The notes under the pieces were generated by a model. The model had not been told where the DNA came from and searched no databases. It saw nothing but the letters and a program-made list of their open reading frames with translations. This document shows, in pieces, positions 19,169 through 28,375 of a DNA stretch of 64,000 nt (its first letter is position 1; the number at the start of each line of letters is the position of its first letter). The stretch lies in NCBI GenBank assembly GCA_024707255.1, contig JANQAC010000001.1, positions 2,200,919-2,264,918 on the forward strand. The letters run 5' to 3'. The position numbers and the translations under genes are program-made. This DNA comes from Asticcacaulis sp. Its GTDB lineage: Bacteria > Pseudomonadota > Alphaproteobacteria > Caulobacterales > Caulobacteraceae.

Positions 19169-20191
19169 TCAGAGGAACTTGCCGAAGGCGACGGCGGTAT
19201 CGGCCATGCGCGAGGAGAAGCCCCACTCGTTGTCGTACCACGAGAGGATACGCACCAGCTTGCCGCCGATAACCTGGGTCTGGGCCAGGGCGAAGGTCGA
19301 GGAGGCCGGCTCGTGGTTGAAGTCGTGCGACACCAGCGGCTCATCGGTATAGGCCAGCACGCCCTTCATGGCGCCATCGGCGGCAGCGATGATGGCGGCA
19401 TTGATATCGTCCTTGGTGACGTCGCGCGAGGCATTGAACACCAGGTCGACGGCCGAGACGTTGGGGGTCGGCACGCGGATCGAGGAGCCGTCGAACTTGC
19501 CCTTCAGTTCCGGGATGACCAGACCGATCGCCTTGGCGGCGCCGGTCGAGGTCGGGATCATGCTGAGGGCGGCGGCGCGGGCGCGATAGAGGTCCTTGTG
19601 CATCTGGTCGAGCGACGGCTGGTCGTTGGTATAGGAGTGGATCGTCGTCATATAACCCGACTCGATGCCGCACAGGTCGTTCAGCACCTTGGCGACGGGG
19701 GCCAGGCAGTTGGTGGTGCAGGAGGCGTTCGAGATGACCATGTCGGCGGCGGCCAGGCTGTCGTGGTTGACGCCGTAGACGATGGTCTTGTCGGCGCCGT
19801 CGGCCGGGGCCGAGACGATAACGCGCTTGGCGCCGGCTTCGAGGTGGGCAGCGGCCTTGTCGCGCGCGGTGAAGATGCCGGTGCATTCAAAGGCGATATC
19901 GACGCCGAGATCCTTGTGCGGCAGTTCGGCCGGATTGCGGATGGCGGTCACCTTTATGGGCGCATAGGTGCGGCCATTGGCGGTGATGACCAGGCTGTCG
20001 CCTTCGACGGCGACCTTGGCGGGGAATCTGCCATGGATCGAATCGTAGCGCAGCAGATGCGCATTGGTTTCCACCGGGCCCAGGTCGTTGATCGCAACCA
20101 CTTCGATGTCCGTGCGGTTATGCTCGATGATCGAGCGCAGAACCAGACGGCCGATGCGGCCAAAACCGTTGATGGCGACACGTAAAGCCAT
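19169..20191 (-). CDS. gap: Glyceraldehyde-3-phosphate dehydrogenase, type I
   Basis: Oxidises glyceraldehyde 3-phosphate with NAD to 1,3-bisphosphoglycerate. The 340-residue product starts with the dinucleotide loop INGFGRIGR, carries the catalytic cysteine in [12 protein letters not shown] (about residue 153), the TIHSYTNDQ segment with the partner histidine nearby, and ends with [13 protein letters not shown]. All are standard for the family. Upstream of pgk and fba on the same strand. Preceded by a 190-base gap from the sensor kinase, so it probably has its own promoter. Confidence 0.97.
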   Translation of the reverse strand: MALRVAINGFGRIGRLVLRSIIEHNRTDIEVVAINDLGPVETNAHLLRYDSIHGRFPAKVAVEGDSLVITANGRTYAPIKVTAIRNPAELPHKDLGVDIAFECTGIFTARDKAAAHLEAGAKRVIVSAPADGADKTIVYGVNHDSLAAADMVISNASCTTNCLAPVAKVLNDLCGIESGYMTTIHSYTNDQPSLDQMHKDLYRARAAALSMIPTSTGAAKAIGLVIPELKGKFDGSSIRVPTPNVSAVDLVFNASRDVTKDDINAAIIAAADGAMKGVLAYTDEPLVSHDFNHEPASSTFALAQTQVIGGKLVRILSWYDNEWGFSSRMADTAVAFGKFL

Positions 20192-20380
20192 GGGGGAATC
20201 CTTTTATGAGATAGCAGCACCAATCGCTGTAATTGCGCGGTGGTTTTTTAACCTCAAGGCTTTGAAGTCAAGCCTTATTTCGCGCTGATCAATATATGGT
20301 AACGCTATCACCGCAATTCCAGATCAGGGGCTTATAATCAGGGCTTTCGGAGGAAGTTTTATAGTCAAATCTGTAACGAT

Positions 20381-21994
20381 TTATCGCGCCAGTATCGGCA
20401 GAACCATCAACAGTTCAAGACCTGCAACTTCGGTGCCTTCGTAGCGGTTTGCAGCGGTCAGGGTCCCGCCTTGCGCTTCGGTCAGGGCGCGCGCCACGCT
20501 GAGGCCAAGACCCGTGCCGCCGGTATCGCGGTTGCGTGAGGATTCAAGGCGGTAGAAGGGCTCGAACACCGTCTCCAGAGCTTCGGGCGGCAGGCCTGGA
20601 CCATTATCGATCACGCGCAATTCTGCCTTGCCGCCACGCGCTGACAGTTGGATGCGGCAGCCGCCGGCATAGCGACCGGCGTTTTCGACGAGGTTGATCA
20701 GGATGCGTTTCAGGGCCACGGCGTCACCCTTGACCATGATATTGTCCTCGATCCGTGACGGCTCCATGGTGCAGACGGCGCACAGGTCGTCGCTCAGGGA
20801 ATCGACAAGGGCCGAGAAATCGAGCAGGCGCAGGGTCTCGTTCATCTTGTGGGCGCTGGTGAAGCTCATGGCGCTGCGGATCAGGCCGTCCATATGGGCG
20901 ATGTCACCGTTCAGCTTTTCACGCAGCGGGCCGGGGACATCTTCGATACGCAGGCGCATCCGGGCCAGGGGCGTCTTGAGGTCATGGGCGATGGCGGCCA
21001 TCAGCATGGTGCGGCTTTCGACCTGCTTGCGGATACGCGCCTGCATCTCATTCAGCACATCAGCGGCGGCGCGCACCTCGCGTGGTCCGGCGGAAAGCAC
21101 GGGTGGCGCATTGTCTTCCACGCTCAGCTTGGAGGCGGCTTCCGAAAAGGCGATGATCGGCCGGGACAGGCGCTGGGACAGCCACCAGGCCAGCGGCAGG
21201 ATCAGGAGGGCGGTCAGCACGAAGCCGAGCAGAAGGCGCTCTTGCCAGGGCGCGATCAGTTCCTTCGGCGGCGTCAGCACGCGCCAGGTGCCATCCTTGA
21301 GCTGCCAGGCGGCGCTGAAAGCCGGGTAGAAAATTTCCGCCCGCGTTTCGCCATTGACGACGCGATTGCCACCAAAATTACCCGGACCATTGCCGGGAGG
21401 GAAGTTGCCCCCCTGGCAGGGCCGAAGCCTGGATTCTGGCGGTCCACCTTGCGGCTCACTTTGGTGATCGTTCGGGGAGGCTTGCATGGCGGGCTGCCGG
21501 CTATCTGCGGACTGATCCTGAGAGGCGCTGAACCGGGGATTATCCGGCCCCGAATCCGGCCCGGCGCTGGAGCCATTGTTCGGTCCCATCGGGCCACCCC
21601 CAAAGTTGGGACCGCCGCCAAAATTATTGCGTTGAAACGCGAACTGCCTGGGGCCGTTATCGAAGCGCCCGCGCGGCTTTATATGGACGAAGATCGTATC
21701 CGCCGGCACGTGCAGTTCCGCCGCCAGCCTCTGGGCGATACTGGACTGGAAGTTGAAGGTGCGCTGGGCGCGATCATCATCTGTGGCGGGCGCCTGATCG
21801 ATAAAGGCCGGGCGTGCGGAGACGGTCGTGGCCTTGAGCCTGTGACCATTCTGCAGACGGACCTCGCCCGTCTTGAGCGCGGTGACGGCCTCGGCCAGGC
21901 TGTAACCGGAAGGCGGGGGTTCGGGCGCCATGAGCACCACAAGCACGGGTATGACCAGCGCCAGAACGAGCACGGCGAGGCTCAAGCCCATCAC
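20381..21994 (-). CDS. Sensor histidine kinase, EnvZ/PhoR-like
   Basis: Partner of the response regulator immediately upstream. Order: TM1, a periplasmic region of about 220 residues whose second half is rich in Gly, Pro, Asn and Gln (PNFGGGPMGPNNGSS), TM2 (about 258-278), HAMP, the HisKA box AIAHDLKTPLARM, N box LINLVENAGRY, G1 DNGPGLP, F box VFEPFYRLE and G2 GTGLGLSVA. The listed start is a GTG with no ribosome site. Coding similarity continues upstream in frame (PRKLLISLPIFWQ) to about 22050, so the true start is probably further up, perhaps hidden by an indel in the six-G run at 22032-22037. The signal sensed is unknown. Confidence 0.88.
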   Translation of the reverse strand: MMGLSLAVLVLALVIPVLVVLMAPEPPPSGYSLAEAVTALKTGEVRLQNGHRLKATTVSARPAFIDQAPATDDDRAQRTFNFQSSIAQRLAAELHVPADTIFVHIKPRGRFDNGPRQFAFQRNNFGGGPNFGGGPMGPNNGSSAGPDSGPDNPRFSASQDQSADSRQPAMQASPNDHQSEPQGGPPESRLRPCQGGNFPPGNGPGNFGGNRVVNGETRAEIFYPAFSAAWQLKDGTWRVLTPPKELIAPWQERLLLGFVLTALLILPLAWWLSQRLSRPIIAFSEAASKLSVEDNAPPVLSAGPREVRAAADVLNEMQARIRKQVESRTMLMAAIAHDLKTPLARMRLRIEDVPGPLREKLNGDIAHMDGLIRSAMSFTSAHKMNETLRLLDFSALVDSLSDDLCAVCTMEPSRIEDNIMVKGDAVALKRILINLVENAGRYAGGCRIQLSARGGKAELRVIDNGPGLPPEALETVFEPFYRLESSRNRDTGGTGLGLSVARALTEAQGGTLTAANRYEGTEVAGLELLMVLPILAR

Positions 21995-22068
21995 CTGCCA
22001 GAAGATCGGCAGGGAGATCAGCAGTTTACGCGGGGGGAGGCGGGCAAGGGACTCAAAGACGGTTCCGG

Positions 22069-22809
22069 TTACTTCAGAGGCTTGAACATATAGCCGATGC
22101 CGCGGATGGTACGGATGATGTCTTCATTGGCGTCATCGCTCAGCTTTTTGCGGAGGCGGGAAATCTGCACGTCGATGGCGCGGTCGAAGCTGTCGGTGTT
22201 CGGCCCGTGCAGGTAATCGAGGATCTGGTCGCGGGAAAGGGCGCGGCCCGGACGATCGAGGAAGACGCGCAACAGTTCGAATTCGGCATTGGAAAGCGCC
22301 ACCTGTATGCCGTCGGGGCGGACCAGGGTGCGCTTGATATTGTCGAGCTGCCAGTTGAAGAAATGCGTGATCGGCGACTTCTCACCATTCCCGTTGCGGG
22401 CTTCGCGGCGGCGCATGACAGCGCGGATGCGGGCCAGCAGTTCGCGCGGATGGAACGGCTTGGCCATGTAGTCATCGGCGCCGAGTTCGAGGCCGACAAT
22501 GCGGTCGATTTCCTCGCCGCGCGCCGACAGCATGATGACCGGCGGGCCGCCCTGTTCATTGATCCGCTTGCAGATCGAGAGACCGTCCTCGCCCGGCATC
22601 ATGTAATCGAGCACGATCAGGTGAATGTCACCGCGCGCCAGGATCTTTTCCATGTCTCGCCCTTGAGCCGCCGTCTGGACCTCGAAGCCGTTCTGGCTCA
22701 GGAAGCCGCTGATCAGTTCGCGTAGATCGGCGTCATCATCGACGACAAGGATGCGCGTGGGGGTGGCGGTGAGGGTTTGGGACATGACGGACTGTACGGC
22801 TGATGACAT
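22069..22809 (-). CDS. OmpR-family response regulator
   Basis: A 246-residue DNA-binding regulator. The receiver domain has the acidic pair VVDDDADLR, the phosphoacceptor Asp68 in LIVLDYMMPGEDG, and the lysine in YMAKPFHP. The C-terminal winged helix (about 150-245) contains LSNAEFELLRVF, DQILDYLHG, the recognition helix AIDVQISRLRKKL, and IRTIRGIGYMF. It is followed on the same strand by the histidine kinase, a standard two-gene operon. A start at 22785 (MSQTLT) is also possible. Divergent to the EF-hand gene 220 bases away. Confidence 0.92.
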   Translation of the reverse strand: MSSAVQSVMSQTLTATPTRILVVDDDADLRELISGFLSQNGFEVQTAAQGRDMEKILARGDIHLIVLDYMMPGEDGLSICKRINEQGGPPVIMLSARGEEIDRIVGLELGADDYMAKPFHPRELLARIRAVMRRREARNGNGEKSPITHFFNWQLDNIKRTLVRPDGIQVALSNAEFELLRVFLDRPGRALSRDQILDYLHGPNTDSFDRAIDVQISRLRKKLSDDANEDIIRTIRGIGYMFKPLK

Positions 22810-23032
22810 GGCGACGATACTCGTGATTGAGGGCGCTGATAAGGAAAAAGACCTGTGACCGCAATGACGCAGGCTTACGGCTTTCCGATGTCGCCGCTGT
22901 CATAATAAATCTTATTTTGGCCCGATTCCGAGGTCGGCCTGACATCGGCGGGCAATATGACGGGCGCATCATGATGATCAACAGAGAGCGACTGATGTGT
23001 CGCTCTTTTATGAAATGACGAGGATACACAGC

Positions 23033-23491
23033 ATGTTAAAGCCTGTTCACTGGCTGGGTCTGTCCCTGGCACTCGCCGGCATATGCGCCCTGCCGGCCCT
23101 GGCGGACGGAACGAACGCTGAAACAACCGATGGCCTGGCAAGGCCGGCCTTCAGCGATATCGATACCAATAAGGATGGCATGATCAGCCAGGCCGAATTC
23201 GACGCTTTCCATCCGAAAAGACCGGATGTGGATCATGGACGCGGCCGTGAGCATGACGGCCCCCGTGGCAGGGGCGGTCCCATGCCTTTCCATGGACCTG
23301 ATATCAAACAACTCGATACCGACAAGGATGGCAGGATCAGCCTTGAGGAATTCAGCGCGCCGATGAAGGCCCATTTTGCTCGGATGGATGCCAACAAGGA
23401 CGGTTATCTCGATGAGACCGAATTGAAGGCGCCGTCCCCGCCACCGGAAGGGGGACCGGATGGAGATGGTCCGCCGCCACCTGAAAAGTGA
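23033..23491 (+). CDS. Periplasmic EF-hand protein
   Basis: A 152-residue exported protein. Signal peptide to about residue 25 (ALPALA-DG). Three EF-hand-type loops are visible: DIDTNKDGMISQAEF, LDTDKDGRISLEEF and MDANKDGYLDETEL, each with the D-x-[DN]-x-D-G spacing and a glutamate at position 12, so calcium binding is likely. A His/Arg/Gly-rich insert (HGRGREHDGPRGRGG) separates loops one and two; the C-terminus is proline-rich. A GAGG precedes the ATG. Divergent from the two-component operon; a second EF-hand gene follows. Confidence 0.85.
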   Translation: MLKPVHWLGLSLALAGICALPALADGTNAETTDGLARPAFSDIDTNKDGMISQAEFDAFHPKRPDVDHGRGREHDGPRGRGGPMPFHGPDIKQLDTDKDGRISLEEFSAPMKAHFARMDANKDGYLDETELKAPSPPPEGGPDGDGPPPPEK

Positions 23492-23601
23492 GGATTTCCG
23501 GGAGGCATTGTGCCTTCCGGCAAGGGCGACCGCCCGCCGGCGCTGATGCGCCGAGCCATGCGGCTTGAGCTGAAAAAAAAGTTGCCGTGGATGGCACACC
23601 T

Positions 23602-23630
23602 GGCCGGAGCGAAAGCTCCGGTCTTTTTTT
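23602..23630 (+). terminator. Terminator after the first EF-hand gene
   Basis: CCGGAGC, a GAAA tetraloop, GCTCCGG, then TC and seven T residues. It lies about 115 bases past the stop and separates the two EF-hand genes into different transcripts. Confidence 0.85.
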
Positions 23631-23740
23631 ATGAAAAAATTCCGCAAAAATTTTTGCGACGGAAAATATCACCGCTTCCGTTTGACTGGATAACGGCACG
23701 AATGGGGACTGTTCGTTCTATCCACTCAGGAACTCAACTC

Positions 23741-24229
23741 ATGTCACGTACACTGACGTTTGTTTCTATCATGGCGCTTGGCGCGGCCCTTGTGGGCGGT
23801 GCGCTGGCGCAAACCACCATGAATATGCCTGGCAAGCATCACGGCCCAAAAGCCGGTATGCGCTTTGACGCCATGGATACCAACAAGGACGGCGCGCTCG
23901 ACAAGAGCGAAGTCGAGGCCAAGTCTGGGGGCCGCCTCGCCAAGGCTTTTGACGAGATCGACGCCAATAAAGACGGCCAGGTAACGAAGGACGAACTCAA
24001 GGCCGGCTGGCAGGCGCATCGCGCCGAACGCCAGGCCAAAATGCTCGCCCGCATCGATACCGACAAGGACGGCAAGGTGTCGTGGGCCGAAAGCGAGGCC
24101 ATGGCGAAAGCCCGCTTCGACAAGGCCGACGCCAACCATGACGGCTTCCTTGACGCCACGGAATTGTCGCAGGGCCATAAGGGCTGGCGCCATCACCGTC
24201 AGGATATGGCGCCCCAGCAGGGACGCTAA
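23741..24229 (+). CDS. Periplasmic EF-hand protein, second copy
   Basis: 162 residues with a signal peptide (cleavage near GGALA-QT, residue 23). Four EF-hand loops: MDTNKDGALDKSEV, IDANKDGQVTKDEL, IDTDKDGKVSWAES and ADANHDGFLDATEL. It is one loop richer than its neighbour and has no His/Gly insert. The start is fixed by AGGAA nine bases upstream and by the signal peptide. It has its own terminator on each side, so it is a single-gene unit. Likely a periplasmic calcium-binding or buffering protein; no partner is proven. Confidence 0.87.
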   Translation: MSRTLTFVSIMALGAALVGGALAQTTMNMPGKHHGPKAGMRFDAMDTNKDGALDKSEVEAKSGGRLAKAFDEIDANKDGQVTKDELKAGWQAHRAERQAKMLARIDTDKDGKVSWAESEAMAKARFDKADANHDGFLDATELSQGHKGWRHHRQDMAPQQGR

Positions 24230-24277
24230 ACAGCTTCTGTAATGTCCGTATCTCCCCGGAGCGGACAGGACAGATCG

Positions 24278-24313
24278 GAGCCGTGACAGCCGCCGCTGTC
24301 ACGGCTCTTTTTT
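24278..24313 (+). terminator. Terminator after the second EF-hand gene
   Basis: A perfect 13-bp stem (GAGCCGTGACAGC with its complement), a 4-base loop and a six-T run, 49 bases past the stop. Confidence 0.88.
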
Positions 24314-24365
24314 GCAAAAAAGAGCGAAGAGGCGCGCAAACGTGCGCGGCGCGCAGTCGCGCTTG

Positions 24366-24394
24366 CCAAAATGCGATTGGTCATCGCATTTTGG
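24366..24394. repeat. Perfect 12-bp hairpin between terminators
   Basis: CCAAAATGCGAT and ATCGCATTTTGG around TGGTC, with no T tract on either side. It lies between the EF-hand terminator and the tkt terminator, in sequence that belongs to no gene. It could be a remnant of a mobile or palindromic element. Confidence 0.5.
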
Positions 24395-24428
24395 AGGCAT
24401 AAAACGGCTCCGTATGGAAGTAGAAAAT

Positions 24429-24465
24429 AAAAAAGCCCCGTCCGGAACTCGGATGGGGCTTTTGT
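24429..24465 (-). terminator. Terminator of tkt
   Basis: A 14-bp stem with one G-T pair (AAAAGCCCCGTCCG) around GAACT, 20 bases past the tkt stop. Read on the minus strand it runs into TTTTATTTT. Confidence 0.82.
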
Positions 24466-24484
24466 TTTTGGAGTGTGCGGCTTT

Positions 24485-26479
24485 TTACAGCGCGGCCTTG
24501 ACCTTGGCGACCACGTTTTCAGCCGTGATGCCGAACTCCTTGTAGAGGCGGTCGGCTGGGGCCGACGCGCCGAAGCTCGACATGCCGACAAACAGGCCGT
24601 CTTCGCCGATGAAGCGTTCCCAGCCGAAGCGAGCGGCGGCTTCGACGGCGATGCGCACCGGCGCGGTGCCGATGACCGAGGCCTTGTAAGCCGCCGGCTG
24701 GGCGTCAAAGACATCCCACGAAGGGGTCGAGACGACGCGGGTTGGGATGCCATCGGCTTCCAGTTGCTTTTGTGCTGCGACGGCGATGGAGACTTCCGTG
24801 CCGGAAGCGAAAATGGTGGCCTTGGCGTCACCGGAGGCGGTGACCAGCTCGTAGGCGCCCTTCAGTGAAAGGTCACCACCTTGCGAACGGACAGCCGGCA
24901 CCTTCTGGCGCGACAGGACAAGCATGGATGGGCCCTTGGCCTTTACGGCGGCTTTCCAGCATTCGGCGGCCTCGACCATGTCGGCCGGGCGGAAGACGTG
25001 CAGGCCGGGCATGGCGCGGTAAGAGGCCAGGTGCTCGACCGGCTGGTGGGTCGGACCGTCTTCGCCGACGCCGATCGAATCGTGCGTCATGACGTGGACG
25101 ACCTTGGCGCCCATCAGCGCACCGAGGCGGATCGCCGGGCGGCTGTAGTCCGAAAACACGAAGAAGGTGCCGGCATAGGGCAGGATGCCGCCATGCAGGG
25201 CCATGCCGTTCATCGCCGCAGCCATGCCGAATTCACGCACGCCGTAATGGACGTAGCGGCCGGCATAGTCGGGCTCGTCAAAGGCGGTCATGCCTTTCAC
25301 CAGGGTATTGACCGAGCCGGTGAGGTCGGCCGAGCCGCCGATCATGGATTCGATCACCGGCGTCAGGGTTGCCAGTGCCTTGCCGGAGCAGGAGCGGGTG
25401 GCGTCGGCCGGCTTGGTGGCGATAGCGTCGGCGATGTGGGCATCCAGCGCTTCAAACGCATTGGCGGGCAGCTTGCCGGTCATGGCGGCGGCCAGTTCGG
25501 CGCCTTTCGGATGCGCCTTGGCACGGGCATCCCAGTCCTTGCGGACCCCGGTGCCCTTGCGGCCGGCGGCCAGCCAGGCCTTGCTGATGTTTTCCGGCAG
25601 GGTGAAGGGGGCGGCCAGCCAGTCCATATGTTCGCGGGCGGCCTTGATTTCATCGTCCATCAGGTTGTAGCCGTGGCCGTGCTTGTCGCCTTCCTTAGCG
25701 CCGGCGCGACGCGACACGGCGGTCTTGCAGGCGATCATGACCGGCTTCTGCTGCTGGGTGGCCCAGCGCATGGCGGCGGCGATCTTGGAATGATCGTGGC
25801 CGTCAACGGCCTTTACCGCCCAGCCGGCGGCCTTGAAGCGGGCGAGCTGGTCGCCGGTTTCGGCCACGGTGGCGTAACCATCGATGGTGACATTATTGTC
25901 GTCGAACAGGACGATCAGGTTCTTCAGCTTGAGGCGGCCGGCCAGCGAGATGGCTTCGTGCGATACGCCTTCCATCAGGCAGCCGTCACCGGCGATGACC
26001 CAGGTGCGGTGGTTGACGAGCTCGTCACCGAAGCGGGCATTGAGGTGGCGTTCGGCCATGGCCATGCCGACGGCGGTGGCCAGGCCCTGGCCGAGCGGGC
26101 CGGTGGTGCATTCGACGCCGGGGGTGTGGCCGTATTCCGGGTGGCCGGCGGTGGTGGAGCCCCACTGGCGGAAATTCTCGATGTCCTTCATCGAGACCGA
26201 TTTGAAGCCGGTCAGGTGCAGCAGCGAATAGAGCAGCATCGAGCCGTGGCCGGCAGAGAGCACGAAACGGTCGCGGTCGGCCCAGTCGGGTTGTTTCGGA
26301 TCGTACTTCAGGAACTTGGTCCACAGCACAGTGGCGACATCGGCCATGCCCATCGGCATACCCTGGTGGCCGGACTTCGCATTATGCACCGCCTCCATGG
26401 ACAGGACGCGGATGGCATCCGCCATAAGAACACCGGAGGGCTTTGTTGTGGGAGCGGCTGCAACAGCGCTTGTGGACAT
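24485..26479 (-). CDS. tkt: Transketolase
   Basis: Thiamine-diphosphate enzyme of the pentose phosphate pathway, moving two-carbon units between sugar phosphates. The 664-residue length is standard. Motifs: SGHQGMPMGMADVA near the N-terminus, the TPP and metal loop GDGCLMEGVSHEA with FDDNNVTIDG, the donor-side YGVREFGMAAAMNG glutamate, and THDSIGVGEDGPTHQPVEHL. The C-terminal domain ends in the usual GITAENVV segment. Convergent with the EF-hand gene. Its neighbours gap, pgk and fba on the same strand point to an inherited central-carbon cluster, although separate terminators suggest separate transcripts. Confidence 0.96.
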   Translation of the reverse strand: MSTSAVAAAPTTKPSGVLMADAIRVLSMEAVHNAKSGHQGMPMGMADVATVLWTKFLKYDPKQPDWADRDRFVLSAGHGSMLLYSLLHLTGFKSVSMKDIENFRQWGSTTAGHPEYGHTPGVECTTGPLGQGLATAVGMAMAERHLNARFGDELVNHRTWVIAGDGCLMEGVSHEAISLAGRLKLKNLIVLFDDNNVTIDGYATVAETGDQLARFKAAGWAVKAVDGHDHSKIAAAMRWATQQQKPVMIACKTAVSRRAGAKEGDKHGHGYNLMDDEIKAAREHMDWLAAPFTLPENISKAWLAAGRKGTGVRKDWDARAKAHPKGAELAAAMTGKLPANAFEALDAHIADAIATKPADATRSCSGKALATLTPVIESMIGGSADLTGSVNTLVKGMTAFDEPDYAGRYVHYGVREFGMAAAMNGMALHGGILPYAGTFFVFSDYSRPAIRLGALMGAKVVHVMTHDSIGVGEDGPTHQPVEHLASYRAMPGLHVFRPADMVEAAECWKAAVKAKGPSMLVLSRQKVPAVRSQGGDLSLKGAYELVTASGDAKATIFASGTEVSIAVAAQKQLEADGIPTRVVSTPSWDVFDAQPAAYKASVIGTAPVRIAVEAAARFGWERFIGEDGLFVGMSSFGASAPADRLYKEFGITAENVVAKVKAAL

Positions 26480-26646
26480 GGGTGAGTCTCTATTAAAGTG
26501 TTAACGAGTACGGAGATTTGCCGTGCCTTTAGCCGAACTTGCCGGCTAAGTGTAGAATTTAATGCGTTTTGCGCACGATTCTTACCGGTTTTGGTCCGGA
26601 AGCGGACGAATCGGGGAAGCGCGGCGCATATCGGAGGAGAGCGGTT

Positions 26647-26949
26647 ATGGAGCATTCCCAGACTCATTTGGCACCGAATCATCCGGCTGGCGGTAGCCTG
26701 AATGTCGCCGTCGATCGACTGGACCGGGCGCTGGAGGCCCTTGAAGCCCGTGTTCGGGCGCTGCAATCCGGAGAACCCCTGCCGGAATTCACCGGCTCCG
26801 GCACCAATGACGAGTATGAGCGGGTGCTGGCCGAACTGGAAGAGGCGCGCACCTCCAATGCCGAACTGGCCGCCGCGGCTTCCGCCGCCCATGCCGCCCT
26901 GGGCGCCGCCGCCGCCAATATCCGCCAGCTTGTCAGTGGGGTAATGTAA
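26647..26949 (+). CDS. DUF4164-like coiled-coil protein
   Basis: A 100-residue protein that is nearly all helix, with two coiled-coil stretches (VDRLDRALEALEARVRAL and EYERVLAELEEARTSNAEL) followed by an alanine-rich helix. It has the size and position of the DUF4164 proteins that precede zapA in alphaproteobacteria. The stop overlaps the zapA start as TAATG, so the two are coupled; a role with ZapA at the division ring is inferred from that. GGAGGA lies eight bases before the ATG. Divergent from tkt. Confidence 0.8.
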   Translation: MEHSQTHLAPNHPAGGSLNVAVDRLDRALEALEARVRALQSGEPLPEFTGSGTNDEYERVLAELEEARTSNAELAAAASAAHAALGAAAANIRQLVSGVM

Positions 26950-27275
26950 TGGGAGAGGTCACGGTCCGCGTCAATAACAAGCCCTATACGGTCGGTTGCG
27001 CCGATGGCCAGGAAGGTCGCGTGCAGGAACTGGCGCGCAAGTTCGACGAGCATGTCGAGATGGTGGTGTCCGATGTCGGTTCGATCGGCGAGGTGCGGCT
27101 GTTCCTCATGGCGGCCCTGCTGATGATCGACGAGATGCAGGATCTGCGCCTGCAACTGGATGAGGCCAGTTCGGCCAATGCCCGCATGAACGCCGGCGCG
27201 CATGAAATGGAGCGCAAGGCGGCCTTCGCCATAACCGACGCCGCCGCGCGTCTGGAGCGGCTGTTGGGGGCTTAG
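26949..27275 (+). CDS. zapA: Cell division protein ZapA
   Basis: A 108-residue FtsZ-ring stabiliser. The N-terminal globular part has VTVRVNNKPYTVGCADGQE and VQELARKFDEHV, the usual ZapA opening; the C-terminal part is a long coiled coil (LLMIDEMQDLRLQLDEAS). Second gene of the pair with the DUF4164-like protein. No 6S RNA follows, unlike in many proteobacteria, because only 47 bases separate zapA from the next gene. Confidence 0.88.
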   Translation: MGEVTVRVNNKPYTVGCADGQEGRVQELARKFDEHVEMVVSDVGSIGEVRLFLMAALLMIDEMQDLRLQLDEASSANARMNAGAHEMERKAAFAITDAAARLERLLGA

Positions 27276-27280
27276 ATATT

Positions 27281-27320
27281 TATATCTCCCCAAAACGCTG
27301 AAGCGTTTTAGGGAGATATA
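27281..27320. repeat. Palindromic repeat between convergent genes
   Basis: TATATCTCCC pairs with GGGAGATATA, and after a single mismatch AAAACGCT pairs with AGCGTTTT, leaving a two-base loop. It fills the gap between zapA and the class V aminotransferase gene and could end both transcripts. The CTCCC/GGGAG core matches the larger repeats elsewhere in the window. Confidence 0.7.
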
Positions 27321-27322
27321 GG

Positions 27323-28375
27323 TTATGCTAAGCACCCGGCCACGATATCGGCGTCTTCTTCTGTATTGTAGATATGGAATGACAGGCGCAGCACATCGCC
27401 ACGCCGATCAAAGCGGCAGCCGGCGGCGGTCAGGGCGGCCATCGTCTTCTCCATATGCGACGGTTTATGGCACAGGGTGCCGCCCTTGTCGGAACGATCC
27501 GACGGATCGATCCGGGCGATCAGGGCGCGGTTGTGCTTGATTATCGCCTCCACACCGATATCGCGGATGGTGCGAATGCCGGTGGTGGCCAGCACATAGG
27601 GTGCGACCGAGGGCGTGCCGCCCCAGAACCGGCGGGCATCCGAGGCATAATGGAAATCGCGGATATCGAAATCAAACGGGTTCTCATGCGAAAACCAGCC
27701 GACATTCAGCGGCCTGAGGTCATGCGGACACCATAAAAAACCGGCGCCCGGTCCGCCGCACAGCCATTTCAGGCACGAACCGATCAGGGCATCGGCCTGC
27801 CAGGCCGTGACATCGATCGGTAATATGCCTGCCGATTGCGCCACGTCGATAATGCTGAAAATGCCGCGCGTGCGGGCCAGGCCCGCGATCTCCGCCACCG
27901 GAGACACGATGCTGGTATTGGAATGGACGTGCATGGCCACGACGACCGCGACATCGGATGTCATCGCCGCTTCCCAGGTGGCGATATCGGCGGGATCGCC
28001 TTCCAGAATCCCAAAACGAAAGCCCAGCCGTTGGGCCTGTTGCGCCACGAAACCCAGCGACGGGAAAGCCTGCGCCGACATGATGATCCGGTCGCGGCCC
28101 TTTTCCAGAGTCAGCCCTGAGAGAAGGGCGAACAAGGCCGCCGAAACATTGGGCTGCGGGCAGTAGTCCGCCATCCGCCCGCCCAGCAGATCGGCCAAAG
28201 CCGTGCGAAAATCATCAATCGCATCAAGCCATAAGGGCCAGCTTTCGCCGGGGGTCGCGGTCCAGGGGGTAAAGAAATGTGCCTCGAAATCACCGCGCGC
28301 CGCCTTTGGCAACAGGCCCGCCGAATGACTGAGCAAATAGGGACCACCGGGCGGCTTTTCAAACAGCTCGATCAT
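27323..28375 (-). CDS. Kynureninase-like PLP enzyme (aminotransferase class V)
   Basis: A 350-residue fold-type I PLP protein. The PLP lysine lies in SCLKWLCGGPGAGFLW, very like the kynureninase motif; the aspartate that holds the PLP ring is in SIIDVAQSAGILPID. It is shorter than typical kynureninases (about 400 or more). The start overlaps the stop of the upstream TDO-like gene as ATGA, so the two are coupled. If they process kynurenine they would make anthranilate or alanine, but the formamidase normally between them is absent here. Confidence 0.78.
   Translation of the reverse strand: MIELFEKPPGGPYLLSHSAGLLPKAARGDFEAHFFTPWTATPGESWPLWLDAIDDFRTALADLLGGRMADYCPQPNVSAALFALLSGLTLEKGRDRIIMSAQAFPSLGFVAQQAQRLGFRFGILEGDPADIATWEAAMTSDVAVVVAMHVHSNTSIVSPVAEIAGLARTRGIFSIIDVAQSAGILPIDVTAWQADALIGSCLKWLCGGPGAGFLWCPHDLRPLNVGWFSHENPFDFDIRDFHYASDARRFWGGTPSVAPYVLATTGIRTIRDIGVEAIIKHNRALIARIDPSDRSDKGGTLCHKPSHMEKTMAALTAAGCRFDRRGDVLRLSFHIYNTEEDADIVAGCLA

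Noticed and set aside
23510..23740. Upstream extension of the second EF-hand frame
   Set aside because: It runs through a clear terminator and lacks a ribosome site; the signal peptide starts at 23741.
24881..26485. Long plus-strand open frame antisense to tkt
   Set aside because: Glycine-, valine- and histidine-rich shadow of a highly conserved gene with high third-position GC; no ribosome site.
27276..27322. 6S RNA expected downstream of zapA
   Set aside because: Only 47 bases separate zapA from the next gene and they hold a palindrome; there is no room for a 180-base RNA.
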